Below are positions 19,516 through 28,153 of a stretch of DNA of 64,000 bases, piece by piece. The notes under the pieces were generated by a model. It searched no databases. It was given only the letters and a program-made list of their open reading frames with translations, and had not been told where the DNA came from. Within the stretch, counting starts at the first letter, position 1, and each line of letters starts with the position of its first letter. The stretch is from Diacronema lutheri (taxonomy: Eukaryota > Haptophyta > Pavlovophyceae > Pavlovales > Pavlovaceae), in contig JAGTXO010000032.1 in NCBI GenBank assembly GCA_019448385.1, forward strand, positions 124,001-188,000. The letters are read 5' to 3'. A program made the position numbers and the translations under genes.

Positions 19516-20545
19516 ACAGAGAAACAGAGAACCATGAGGGAGGTCTCCCATGAGCGCCACCCTCAAGCGAGCGCATGGAGAAGACACTGCGCGCGGGCGC
19601 GCGACTGGACGCGCGCTGCGCGGCGAGCGGAGCGATGATCCGCAGGCGCGCATGGATGAGCTGCGCATGGCCTCGCGCGGCCATCGTGCCGACGTGCGAG
19701 ATGAGCACCCGCCGCGCGGTCGCCGCGGCGGCCGCCGCGCTGAGGCACGAATGCGAGTGCACTTTGCGCCCCGCCGCCGCAGAGATGTCAGCGATGAGGC
19801 TGTAGAGGCCGGCACTGCCCTCGCCAAAGCCGCCCACGACCGCACCACGCACGGGCGCCACCGAACGGTACTTGGCCTCGATCGGGCCGATCGTCGCGTT
19901 CTCGGTGCCCGCGCCCGCCTGCGCAAGGCCAAACGCGCGGTCAAGCGCGCGCGCCTTGCGCAGGTACTCCGGGGCGATGGCGCGCTCGCGTCGGGCGACA
20001 CCGTCGTGCGCGCCGGACGGGTACCACGATTCGCAGAAGCTGATCGTCTTCACCTCGACGAGCTCGAGGCCACGCGCGGCATCGTGCTGGAGTGTAATGT
20101 TCGGCACCGGGACGCGCGAGCGTCGTGCTGTCCCCGTGCGCGCGCCCATGGCGTCGAGCACGTCCTGCGGGATGGCTGAGCGGTAGAACGAGCTGTCCTC
20201 CTGCCGCGCGTAGCAGCCAGCGTTGCGCGCGGCCGTCGTGAGCTGTTCGACGAGCGGATCATGCCGGTAGCGGGCCTCGTGGTCGCCGCACGCTGACGCC
20301 GTGACGAGGTTGTCGCCGTGCCGATCCACCGTGCCGTCGCCCGCGCGACCGGCGACGTGGAGGCGCTGGCCGACAAACGGTGCGCACGCGGGGCTCGGCG
20401 CGGCCACATACCGCGCAAAGCACTCGCGAAAGTCCTGCGGGCGCAGCCGCTCGTGCGCGGGCAGGCACGAGAGGAACGCACGTGACAGCGGGTCAGCGGC
20501 AAGGATGGCGGCGCGCGCGCGCGACTGCAAAGGTACGCCGGTCAC
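19505..20545 (-). pseudogene. Mobile-element PD-(D/E)XK nuclease-like protein, 5' incomplete
   Basis: About 346 codons, opening at GTG 20545 without an ATG, so the 5' end is missing or on another exon. The central part reads RVPVPNITLQHDAARGLELV then EVKTISFCESWY, giving the D ... E-x-K core of PD-(D/E)XK nucleases. It continues EYLRKARALDRAFG and GPIEAKYRSV, then VVGGFGEGSAGLYSLI. As I recall, this combination appears C-terminal to reverse transcriptases or alone in mobile elements of algae and oomycetes. The C-terminus reads into the palindrome array and is probably not native. Called a remnant because no polymerase or other partner domain is found next to it. Confidence 0.55.
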
Positions 20546-20675
20546 AAGCTCCGTGAAGCGAGAAGCGGACGCGTCCTATTGGTTATTATTTTTGTGTTTC
20601 ACAATATACTTTTTCAGGCCTTTGAATCAAGAATTAAGAAGAAGTATAAATACAAGAAGACTAAAGAAGACTAGT

Positions 20676-22358
20676 ATGGAAGTGTCACCGCTCGAGGGCG
20701 CGGCGCTCGCGCTGTCGGCGATGTTCTTTGTCGCGCTCGCGCTGCTCGTCAAGATCGACGCACTTCGCCGCGCATGCCCACGCTTTCTCGGCGCCGCGCC
20801 TGCCGCCACGCCCGATCCGCACGACGCGGCGTACAACTTTCAGATGGCGCTCAAGATCCGGCGACCGCGCCTCAACGACGACGATGCGGGGCTGGACGAG
20901 ATGGATCTCGCGCTCGGCGATGCGCTGGTACGTGTCTCCGTGCCCTTTTGTCGCAGCTCGTTCAGCTGGGCCGTCGAGTCCGTCGCCGTCGATTCGGAGG
21001 GCGGGGCGCGCTCGCAGCAGGCGCACCACTCGGTTGAGTCCCTCGCGACGCCGCTCGGCGGCGGCGGCGAGACGCGCGCGAGCATGCGTGCATCGACTAG
21101 CGACCCGATCTCAAGCGTGCCGCAGGCGCCCGCCGCCGGCGCTGCCTCCGTCTTCCTCAAGTCGGACGCGGACGGCACGGTCTGGCTGCGGTGGATGGGC
21201 GATCCCGCGCCGATTTTTGAAGTGCACGCGTCCGCGCTCCACCGGACGGTGCTGCGCGCGATCCCGCTCTCGCTGCTCGAGGTGCAGCGGCTCGCGCAAG
21301 AGCGCGCGCACTTCCTCGTCGCGCTCGAATATACACGCGAGCGCGCGCTGCTGGAGATGGGCGGCGCAGACAGCCCACTTGTCGAGCTTGCGGTTCCATA
21401 CCTCGAGTTCCGGCTTCGACCGGACGCTCAGCTCACCGTGCGCGGCGCCGCGCCGCGCGAGCGAAGCCCGGTCTCCCATCTGCGCTCGTCCCCCCCCCCC
21501 CCCCCCCCCCCCCCGTCCCCATCCCCCTCTCCCCTGCCAGAAAACCCATCACACTCATGTGGCCTCCCCCCATGCATTGCCCGCGCCACGCGGGCCGTCG
21601 CGCACGCCCCTTCACTCGCAGTTTGCGCCGGGATCCGCCGACTTTGATGGCGGGCGTGCGTCCAGCCGGCCGCTCGGCGCACTAAGCAGGGCGCTTCTTG
21701 CCTGCGACCGTCTGCTCAGCGAAAAAGGTGTGTGCAAGTGGCACGGCGCCACGGCCACAGCGCTGCCCCGGACAGCGCTGCCCCGGCAGCGCAGCACGCG
21801 CTGTTCGCGCCGCGCCTCGCCTCGCCCCGCACAGCGCCGACTGAACGCCAGCCCACGGCCGCTGCGCGGACTCCGCCATGCTGTCCGGGGCGGGCCACCC
21901 TCTGCACTCCGGACGCCAAGCTCTTCATCCGCGCTCTCCGCCCCTTGGCCCTCGGGACCGACCGCGGCGCCCGCCGCCATCGTTGCTCACACATCGCCCC
22001 GCCAGGCCTCCCAGAGCTCACCGTCGGTGTCGAGGCCTCCATCTCCGCAGCCGACGCGGCCTCGCTCGGCCTCGCAAGGCTACGGGCAGCGGCGGTTCGT
22101 CAAGCGGTGCTCGCGCACATCCACACGCAGATCGGCGAGCGCGGCGCGACCGGCCCGCCGGCCGACGGTTCGCACGCGTCGAGGCTCGTGACGCGCGCGT
22201 ACGGCCGGCGCAGCTGGGTGCGGCCCGGAGAGACGAGCATAAGGGTGCGTGCGCGCGCCGCAACGAGCCTCGCGACCTGCGATGAGCCTGGCGACCTGCG
22301 CACGCCCTCCAAGCACCGCAACGCACGCGGACCCGGGGCAGACCGCCAAGCAGCGTAG
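20676..22358 (+). CDS. Membrane-anchored protein of unknown function (three exons)
   Basis: Exons 20676-21437, 21622-21727 and 22006-22358 join with consistent phases. Donors are GTGCGC and GTGTGT; acceptors are CGCAG and GCCAG. The protein has about 406 residues. One membrane helix is near the N-terminus (ALALSAMFFVALALLVKIDA), followed by a globular part (FQMALKIRRPRLNDDDAGLD; LVELAVPYLEFRLRPDAQLT) and a basic C-terminal region (LPELTVGVEASISAADAASL). Intron 1 holds a 25-nt poly-C run. The A+T-rich leader (20575-20675) is unusual for the window and may be its promoter. The last exon has one possible further donor (AGG|GTGCGT near 22242), so the C-terminus is not certain. No family recognised. 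Confidence 0.6.
21490..21514 (+). repeat. Poly-C tract (25 nt) in intron 1
   Basis: Run of 25 C inside the 21438-21621 intron, about 105 nt upstream of its acceptor, followed by C/T-rich sequence to about 21540. Confidence 0.9.
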
Positions 22359-22373
22359 TCCGCTCAAATCCCT

Positions 22374-22405
22374 CCCCCCCCCCCCTTCCCCCCCCCCCCC
22401 CCCCC
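22374..22405 (+). repeat. Poly-C tracts (12 and 18 nt) just after a stop codon
   Basis: Two C runs separated by TT begin 15 nt after the TAG at 22356-22358. They are followed by TTTCCCTCGTTTTCAAAAAA (22406-22425). A similar CGTTTTTAAAAAAC motif follows the stop codon at 44.67 kb, so this may be a 3'-end signal. Confidence 0.7.
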
Positions 22406-22474
22406 TTTCCCTCGTTTTCAAAAAACACTATATACGGCGCGGTCCGGGCTGGTCCGGCCAGTGTAAGGCTGAGA

Positions 22475-22492
22475 GTACGACCCGGGTCGTAC
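22475..22492. other. Perfect 18-bp palindrome
   Basis: GTACGACCCGGGTCGTAC, perfectly self-complementary, in the spacer after the membrane-protein gene. Nearby (22594-22662) a weaker inverted pair, TTCGGGGTCG and CGACCCCGGAA, is present. It could be a dimer binding site or a cruciform; nothing else here identifies its use. Confidence 0.6.
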
Positions 22493-22699
22493 AATCAAGG
22501 GTTAAAAGCCAGCCAATGAGCGCTCGAGGGGTCGGGGCGAGGCTTATGACGAGCCTAGGACCGAGACACCCTCCTGACCGGCCGATTTGGAGTAGAATTC
22601 GGGGTCGAGCGGGCGCGGCGGACGGAGGGCCCGAGCCGGGCCGACGGAGGGTCCGACCCCGGAATGCGGGCGACCGGAAGGGCTTGGGTGATTTACGCC

Positions 22700-23146
22700 T
22701 AGTAGAATAGAATGGCGGATTCCGGGGGGGCTCGCAACTGGCATCGCGCAAGCTGAGGCCCCCTGACTGACCGGACCGCGCCGAGTGCGCGTGCACCCCG
22801 TGGAGGGCGCGGCCAGTCGGACACTCTTCGCGACTGAGCTCGCCGCGGCATACCGTGCGCTGCGCCGGCGCGCTACTTGCCGTTGGCCGAGCTGCGGGTG
22901 TTGCGCACCGCCGTGTTGCGCAGCCAGCGGCTGGATGCGCCGGTGGCCGGAACCTTGGCGCGCTTTGGCTAAGCGACCTCGGCCTGCACAGACTCGAACG
23001 CGTGCGTAAACTCGAGGCGTTGCAGGTGGCGAGCACGTGAGTTCGCGTAGGAGGTCTTGTACTCGGTGGCCTGACTGTCGACCGACGAGAGCTTGGGCGA
23101 GTTCGGCGGCACGTTGGCTCACTTGGGCTCGGTGCGCGGCTCTGCC

Positions 23147-23179
<33 letters not shown>

Positions 23180-24117
23180 CTTCGGACTCGCTGCCCGGCT
23201 CTGCCTGTGCGGGCGCGATGCACTCGGACTCGATGCCCGGCTCTGCCTTCGTGGGCGCGGTCGCGGGCACGGGCGCGCCCTCGACCCCGTCGCGGTTGAA
23301 GACATCGAACTCGACGCACACGCCGTGGTCCTTGAAGTCGGTGGCCTCGCTGTCGTTCGCGTAAGCCTCGGGCGAACTCGCAACGAGCGACGACATCTCG
23401 GCGTGGAGCCAGCACATCTCATGCTGCACCGCGTGTTCAGGTTCTCGAGCGCTCCGTTGAAAGAGTCACTCTCACCGAGGCGCTCGCTGCATTACACCAG
23501 ATAGCCATCGAGCTTGTGAGCGTGCTCGTGCGCCCGTGCGAGGTCCTTGGAGAGCGCGTCGGCGCGCGCGCACATGCCGTCGCATGACTTGGCCGGTGTC
23601 ATGCTGTGCTTCCAAGGCCTGGTGCTCGGCGTTGAGCGTGTCGTGATCCTCGCGAACGAGCTGCAACCAGCTGCAGCAGCCGCGCGACGCCGCTGTCGCC
23701 GACGATGCGCTGGAGCATGTGGCCCATGAGGTGTGCGCGGCACGTGGCGAGCGCCACATTTTTGCGCAGCAGCGCGAGGATCCGGGCGCCGCGGACGAGC
23801 CGGCCCATGCACTTGAGCGCGTAGATTCGGCCGCACATGCACGCGCCGACGACCGAGTCGGCGGGCCCGCCGTCGAGCCAAAAGTTGGCCTCGGCCGCAT
23901 CGCGGCGGCGGGCGACGCGCTGAAGGATGCGCACGCGGTAGTGCCGGTCGACGAGCAGCTCGTCGCCGAAGATCTCGTCGGGCAGCAGCTCGGAGACGTT
24001 CTGGGGGTACATGCTGTGCGAGCGTGCACGCGACGAGATCTCGTCGGGCGTGCCGTCCGTTCGTTCAGAGCAGAGCGCGTCGGACCGGCAGACAGACGAT
24101 GCAGCGCGCGAAGGCAC
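22700..24117 (-). pseudogene. Coiled-coil protein remnant, frameshifted
   Basis: Coding-like sequence on the minus strand in successive frames. From about 24117 it reads SELLPDEIFGDELLVDRHYR, WLDGGPADSVVGACMCGRIY and LLRKNVALATCRAHLMGHML. A frame change then leads into VREDHDTLNAEHQALEAQHD (coiled coil) and another into ADALSKDLARAHEHAHKLDG, ending in a stop near 23500. Further down, EMCWLHAEMSSLVASSPEAY and DHGVCVEFDVFNRDGVEG continue in yet another frame. No single frame covers it. I do not recognise the family. Its position next to the helicase remnant and the MITE suggests mobile-element origin. Confidence 0.4.
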
Positions 24118-24427
24118 CTGCGGCGCGCGGCGTGGCCTCGCGTGCCGTCACGAAGCCGCCTGCGCGCACTGCGGAGGCGGCGAGCGCGACGAGGGCGGGC
24201 GCGGACGAGGTGCTGAGCGGCGTCACGTACGCGCCCTCGCTCGCCGAGCTCGACGCCGCGGCGCTGACGATGCGCGCGGCGTACCACACCGACCGCCCCT
24301 GAGACGATGCGCGGCGCCCGCGGAGGACTGGTCCGTTGGCGCGCAAACCGTGGGCGAAAGGGCGCGAAGCCAACGGCCGTCCGCGCACGTTCAAACGCGC
24401 GCATACGGGTGGCATCCTCCCACCTTC

Positions 24428-24749
24428 GGCGCCGCTTTCCAAAAGGGTGTAGGGTGTAGGGTGTAGGATGCAAAACAAGCCCTCCCCACATTTGGGCCCG
24501 ACGTCATTCCTTCTTCGAAGCCGTGACGTTACTCACATACGAGTACCTTTACTTAGTGTAGGATGGATCTATTCTCTAAGTATTTGCATAGTGTAGGGTG
24601 TAGGATACGTACGGTTATGAAAGTCCCATAGGGGGGAGAAGGAATGACGCTGTGACGAAAGAAGGAATGACGTCGGGCCCAAATGTGGGGAGGGCTTGGT
24701 TTGCATCCTACACCCTACACCCTACACCCTTTTAGAAAGCGGCGGCGCC
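24428..24749. mobile_element. 322-bp MITE with about 85-bp terminal inverted repeats
   Basis: The left arm (24434-24513) and right arm (24657-24743) are near-perfect complements. Each arm starts at the outer end with a gcgccg...CTTTC box, then AAAAGGGTGTAGGGTGTAGG (GGGTGTA three times), GATGCAAA, CAAGCCCTCCCCACATTTGG and GCCCGACGTCATTCCTTC. The centre is A+T-richer and repeats the GTGTAGGGTGTAGGAT and GAAGGAATGACG motifs. It has no coding capacity. It separates the coiled-coil remnant from the helicase remnant. Confidence 0.85.
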
Positions 24750-24754
24750 TCGGA

Positions 24755-24803
24755 GCATGGCGGCTCGACAGCATGGCGCCTCGACAGCATGGCGTCGTCC
24801 AGC
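24755..24803 (+). repeat. 16-bp tandem repeat
   Basis: CATGGCGSCTCGACAG is repeated about 2.5 times immediately right of the MITE. Confidence 0.75.
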
Positions 24804-24899
24804 GTCACGCCGCGTCGTGGTCCTGCCGCTCCTCCGTGGCGCACGGATGGCGCTCCTCCGTGACGCAGCCGAACGACGCCGCGGCGTCACGGCCCGGGC

Positions 24900-27163
24900 G
24901 CAGTCGCCATCCTGGACGCCACGGATGGCGAACCGGTCGACGAGATCCGGCACGAGGACGTCTGCGCCATCGCCACGCAGCTCGACTGCGTCTACACGGG
25001 GCTCACGGGCTCGATGTTTGGCACCAAGTGGAACGTGTGCGGGGTCATGCTCCCGAAGCGCGCCGAGCAGCGGCCGCAGCCCGGCTCGGACGCCTTCGCC
25101 TCGTACAGCGTGGCCGCCTGGGCCGACACGTTCGACTCCACGGGGCTGTACGTGCCCGACGAGCGCGAGCGCGCGGCGGCGCTCGCGGCGGTGGCCGGTC
25201 TGCGCACGGCGCGCGCGCCGGCCGGGCCGGGCGGGCGCGAGCTCGCGCGCGCGCAGGGCTACGATCGCGCCGAGCAGGCTGCGAGCGCGGCGGCGGCGCG
25301 CGCGGCGATGGCCGAGACCGGCCAGCAGCGCGCGCTCCACGGCGCGGTCGTCGACTCGGCGCTGCGCGGCGTGGGCGACCGGCTGCACTTTTGCGACGCG
25401 CCGGGCGGCACGGGCAAGACGTTCGTCGAGCGCGCCATCATCGCCGCCGTGCGCGCGGATGGGCACGCGGTCGTCGTGTGCGCGTCCTCGGGCGTCGCCG
25501 CCACGCTGCTGCCCGACGGCCGCACCTTCCACTCGACCTTCAAGGTGCCCGTCGGCGCCGACTCGGACGGGCAAGCCGTTCAATGGCGTGCCGCGCTCCG
25601 AGCGCGGGCGCTCCGTGGCCGCCGCGGCGAATGATCGTGGGGGACGAGGCGCCGATGCAGAAGCGGGGCCGCCTCGACTCGCTCGATCGGTGTTTGCGCG
25701 ACGTGACGGGCGTCGACGAGCGCTTCGGCGGCAAGACGTTGCTGCTCGCCGGCGACTTTTGCCAGTGCTTGCCGGTGGTGCGGCGCGGCTCGCGCGCGCA
25801 GATCGTGCGCTCCTGCCTCGAGTACTCGGCATCGTGGCAGCACGATCGGCCGTACGCCTTGGTCGAGAACTCTCGCGCCTCGAACGCGGCGCGCGACACG
25901 GGCGACGCGCTCGGCGCGGGCGAGTGGGCGAAGCTGCCGCGCAGCCTCGGCGACGGCGCCTTTCCCGCGGCGGTGCCGCCTGCGGGGGCCATGCCCGGCG
26001 CATTCCCGCTCGATCCCGTGCAGCTGCCCGAGGCGTCTCGGCCTACCCGGCGGAGCTCGTAGCCACTCGCCTCCTCTCGCTCGGCGAGGGGCTGTGCAGC
26101 GGCACGCGGCTGGTCGTGCGCGGCGTGCGCGCCGGCGGCCGGCTGCTCGAGTGCGCGCGCCCCGGCGCGGCCGCCGGGCGCGACAGCACCGTGCTCATCG
26201 CGCGCATCGACCACCACTCGCCCGACGAGGGCACGTTCGCGTTTGCATGGCTGCACCGCCAGTTCCCGGTGCGGCCGGCGTAACAAGGCGCAGGGTCAAG
26301 CGCTCGGGTGCGCGGGCGTGTGGCTCGCCGAGCCGTGCTTCACGCACGGCCAGCTCTACGTGGCCGCTTCGCGCGTCGGGCACGCGTCGCGCATCCGCTT
26401 TGCGCTTGGCCCGGACCATGTGACGCGCACCGTCGTCTTCAAAGAGGTGCTCCGCGCGGTCAGCGGTGGCGAGGCGGCGGCGGCGGCGGCGGCATTCGCC
26501 GCGGCCGCCGTCGCCGCCGCGCGCGAATGCGCGGCGGCGGCGCGCGGTGGCGGCGGGCGCGGCGGGCGCGGCTCGGACGGCGCGCGCGGCGCCGGCGGCG
26601 GGCGGCGCGCTGGCGGCGGGCGCGACGCCGGCGCGCGGTGCTGCCCAGCACCCGCCGGCGCGACGCCCGTCGCGCCGCTCGCGGCCGACACGCAGCCGGC
26701 GGGTGCTCGCCAACACCGCGCGCCGCGCGACTGGCCCGCGTACCTGCGCGCCCTTCTAGGGCGCGCAGGGCGGCGCCAATGCGGCCGGCAAGCAGGGGCC
26801 TCAAGCCGGCGCGCTGCCCGACGCCGCGTGGGTCGCCGCCGCGCGCGTGCCGTCGGCGCTGCCGCCGTCCGGCGTCGCGCTCGCGCCGCTGCCGCAACCT
26901 CAGCCGCCGCCGCCGCCGCCGCCTGCCGGCAAGCAGGGCAAGCGCGCAGCGGCGGCGACGGCGGTGCGCGGCCCGGCGAGCAAGCGGTAGCGGTGCCGCC
27001 GAGCCGGGGGCGGGCTCCGTGGGCGACGCGGCTTGGCCCGCCACTCGCACCACTCGCGCCGGGCGCGCACAACGCGCCGTGGTCCGCTGCGTGGCCGAGC
27101 GAAAATGCGGTCCTGGCACGCCATGCGGGAGAGGCCGTACAGCGCGTGAGCTTGGGCCCGTGA
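24900..27163 (+). pseudogene. Pif1-family DNA helicase remnant
   Basis: Helicase motifs occur in order but in shifting frames. Walker A is DAPGGTGKTF and motif Ia is CASSGVAATLLPDGRTFHST (one frame, to about 25570). Then KPFNGVPRSERGRSVAAAAN follows in a second frame, and Walker B VGDEAPMQKRGRLDSLDR with LLAGDFCQCLPVVRRG in a third. GLCSGTRLVVRGVRAGGRL returns to the second frame, and motif VI NKAQGQALGCAGVW with FTHGQLYVAASRVGHAS follows after a small deletion at 26280. Two single-base shifts lie near 25575 and 25632, and the segment between motifs III and V is missing. It cannot make an active helicase. An Ala/Gly-rich tail continues to 27163. Pif1-like helicases are carried by Helitrons, Cryptons and other large eukaryotic elements; it is co-oriented with the large gene that follows. 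Confidence 0.8.
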
Positions 27164-27191
27164 TTTATTACTCATGGATTTATTACTCATG
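27163..27191 (+). repeat. 14-bp A+T-rich tandem duplication
   Basis: ATTTATTACTCATG occurs twice in succession. It is a small A+T-rich island between the helicase remnant and the large gene, and could be part of a promoter. Confidence 0.6.
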
Positions 27192-28153
27192 CCATGGCGT
27201 CGCGCCACGATTACGCCCGTGGCCCCGGCCGCCAGCCTCGCGCCGCTACGCCGTGTCGTCGCGGCCGGCGCACACAGCGAACTGTGTGTCCGCGGCACAT
27301 GCCCGGCTGCTCGCGAGCTGCAAGCTTGCCGAACTGCTCGCGCTAAAATGGCGCGTTGCGGGCGTGCCCGCGCACCGCGCGTATGTTCCGCGCGTTCCAG
27401 GCGCGCCGCGCCGCGCGCCGAAGCGGCGCGCGGCGCACGTGCGGCCGCGAGCCGAAGAGGGGCCGGCGCGACCGGCCGCGAGGCAGACGCAGACGCTCGG
27501 CGTGCCGGTCGACGCGTCGTCCAAATCCGCGTCGGGCGGATGCGCGCCTAGGCCGGCGCTGCGTGCAATCGGCGCGGGTCGCCGCCGCATGACGAAGCAT
27601 GCTTCCATCCGGTGCTCGGCCACGCGCTCGGGCGTAACGTTCGCGCCTGTTCGGCCGAGGCGCACTCGCCGTCCCCTCGCGCCGGCAATGCGCGTGCGTG
27701 CCAGCACGCCGGCAGCGGAGGATGCCACGGCAGCGGCGAGCGGGTCCCCGCCGGTGTGCCGCTCGGCGCCCCGTCACGCGCAACGCGCGCGCCGCCCGCT
27801 GAACGCGCACAATTGCCTGGGCAAGATCGTCCCGCGCTCACGCCGCCGTCGCATCGTTCCATGCATGGCGCCCGGCTCGTCCGTACCGCTTTCGGGCAGT
27901 GCCGCGACGCCCTTTTTCAAAGGCGGGTGCCGCGCTGATTCGTCATCGGCCACCATCCATCTGGCCCTCTAAAGCCGGTTTGCGCGTGGGCGCCCGTCCG
28001 GTGCGAGAAGCGGCTCGCGTCCTCGCGCGGGGCGCCTCCGCGCCAGGCGCCCGGCGCGCGCTCGTCTTGCCGCGCCACCACGCTGATCTGCGCCCAACCC
28101 TCGCTCGCCTATTCCCCCGTCGTTTCTGCTGCGTAGCCCGCAACAGCGCGCGC
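27192..28153. other. Region between helicase remnant and the large polyprotein gene
   Basis: Open frames exist on both strands but none gives a recognisable product. Some may be 5' exons of the large gene; for example the frame of its first exon is already open from 27899, without an ATG. I cannot decide. Confidence 0.35.

Noticed and set aside
24434-24460. Internal telomere
   Set aside because: GGGTGTA occurs only three times per arm and the arms are inverted around a small centre, which fits a MITE rather than a telomeric array.
26284-26440. Separate small helicase gene
   Set aside because: The NKAQGQ and GQLYVAASR motifs are motif VI of the same Pif1 helicase, displaced by frame changes, not an independent gene.
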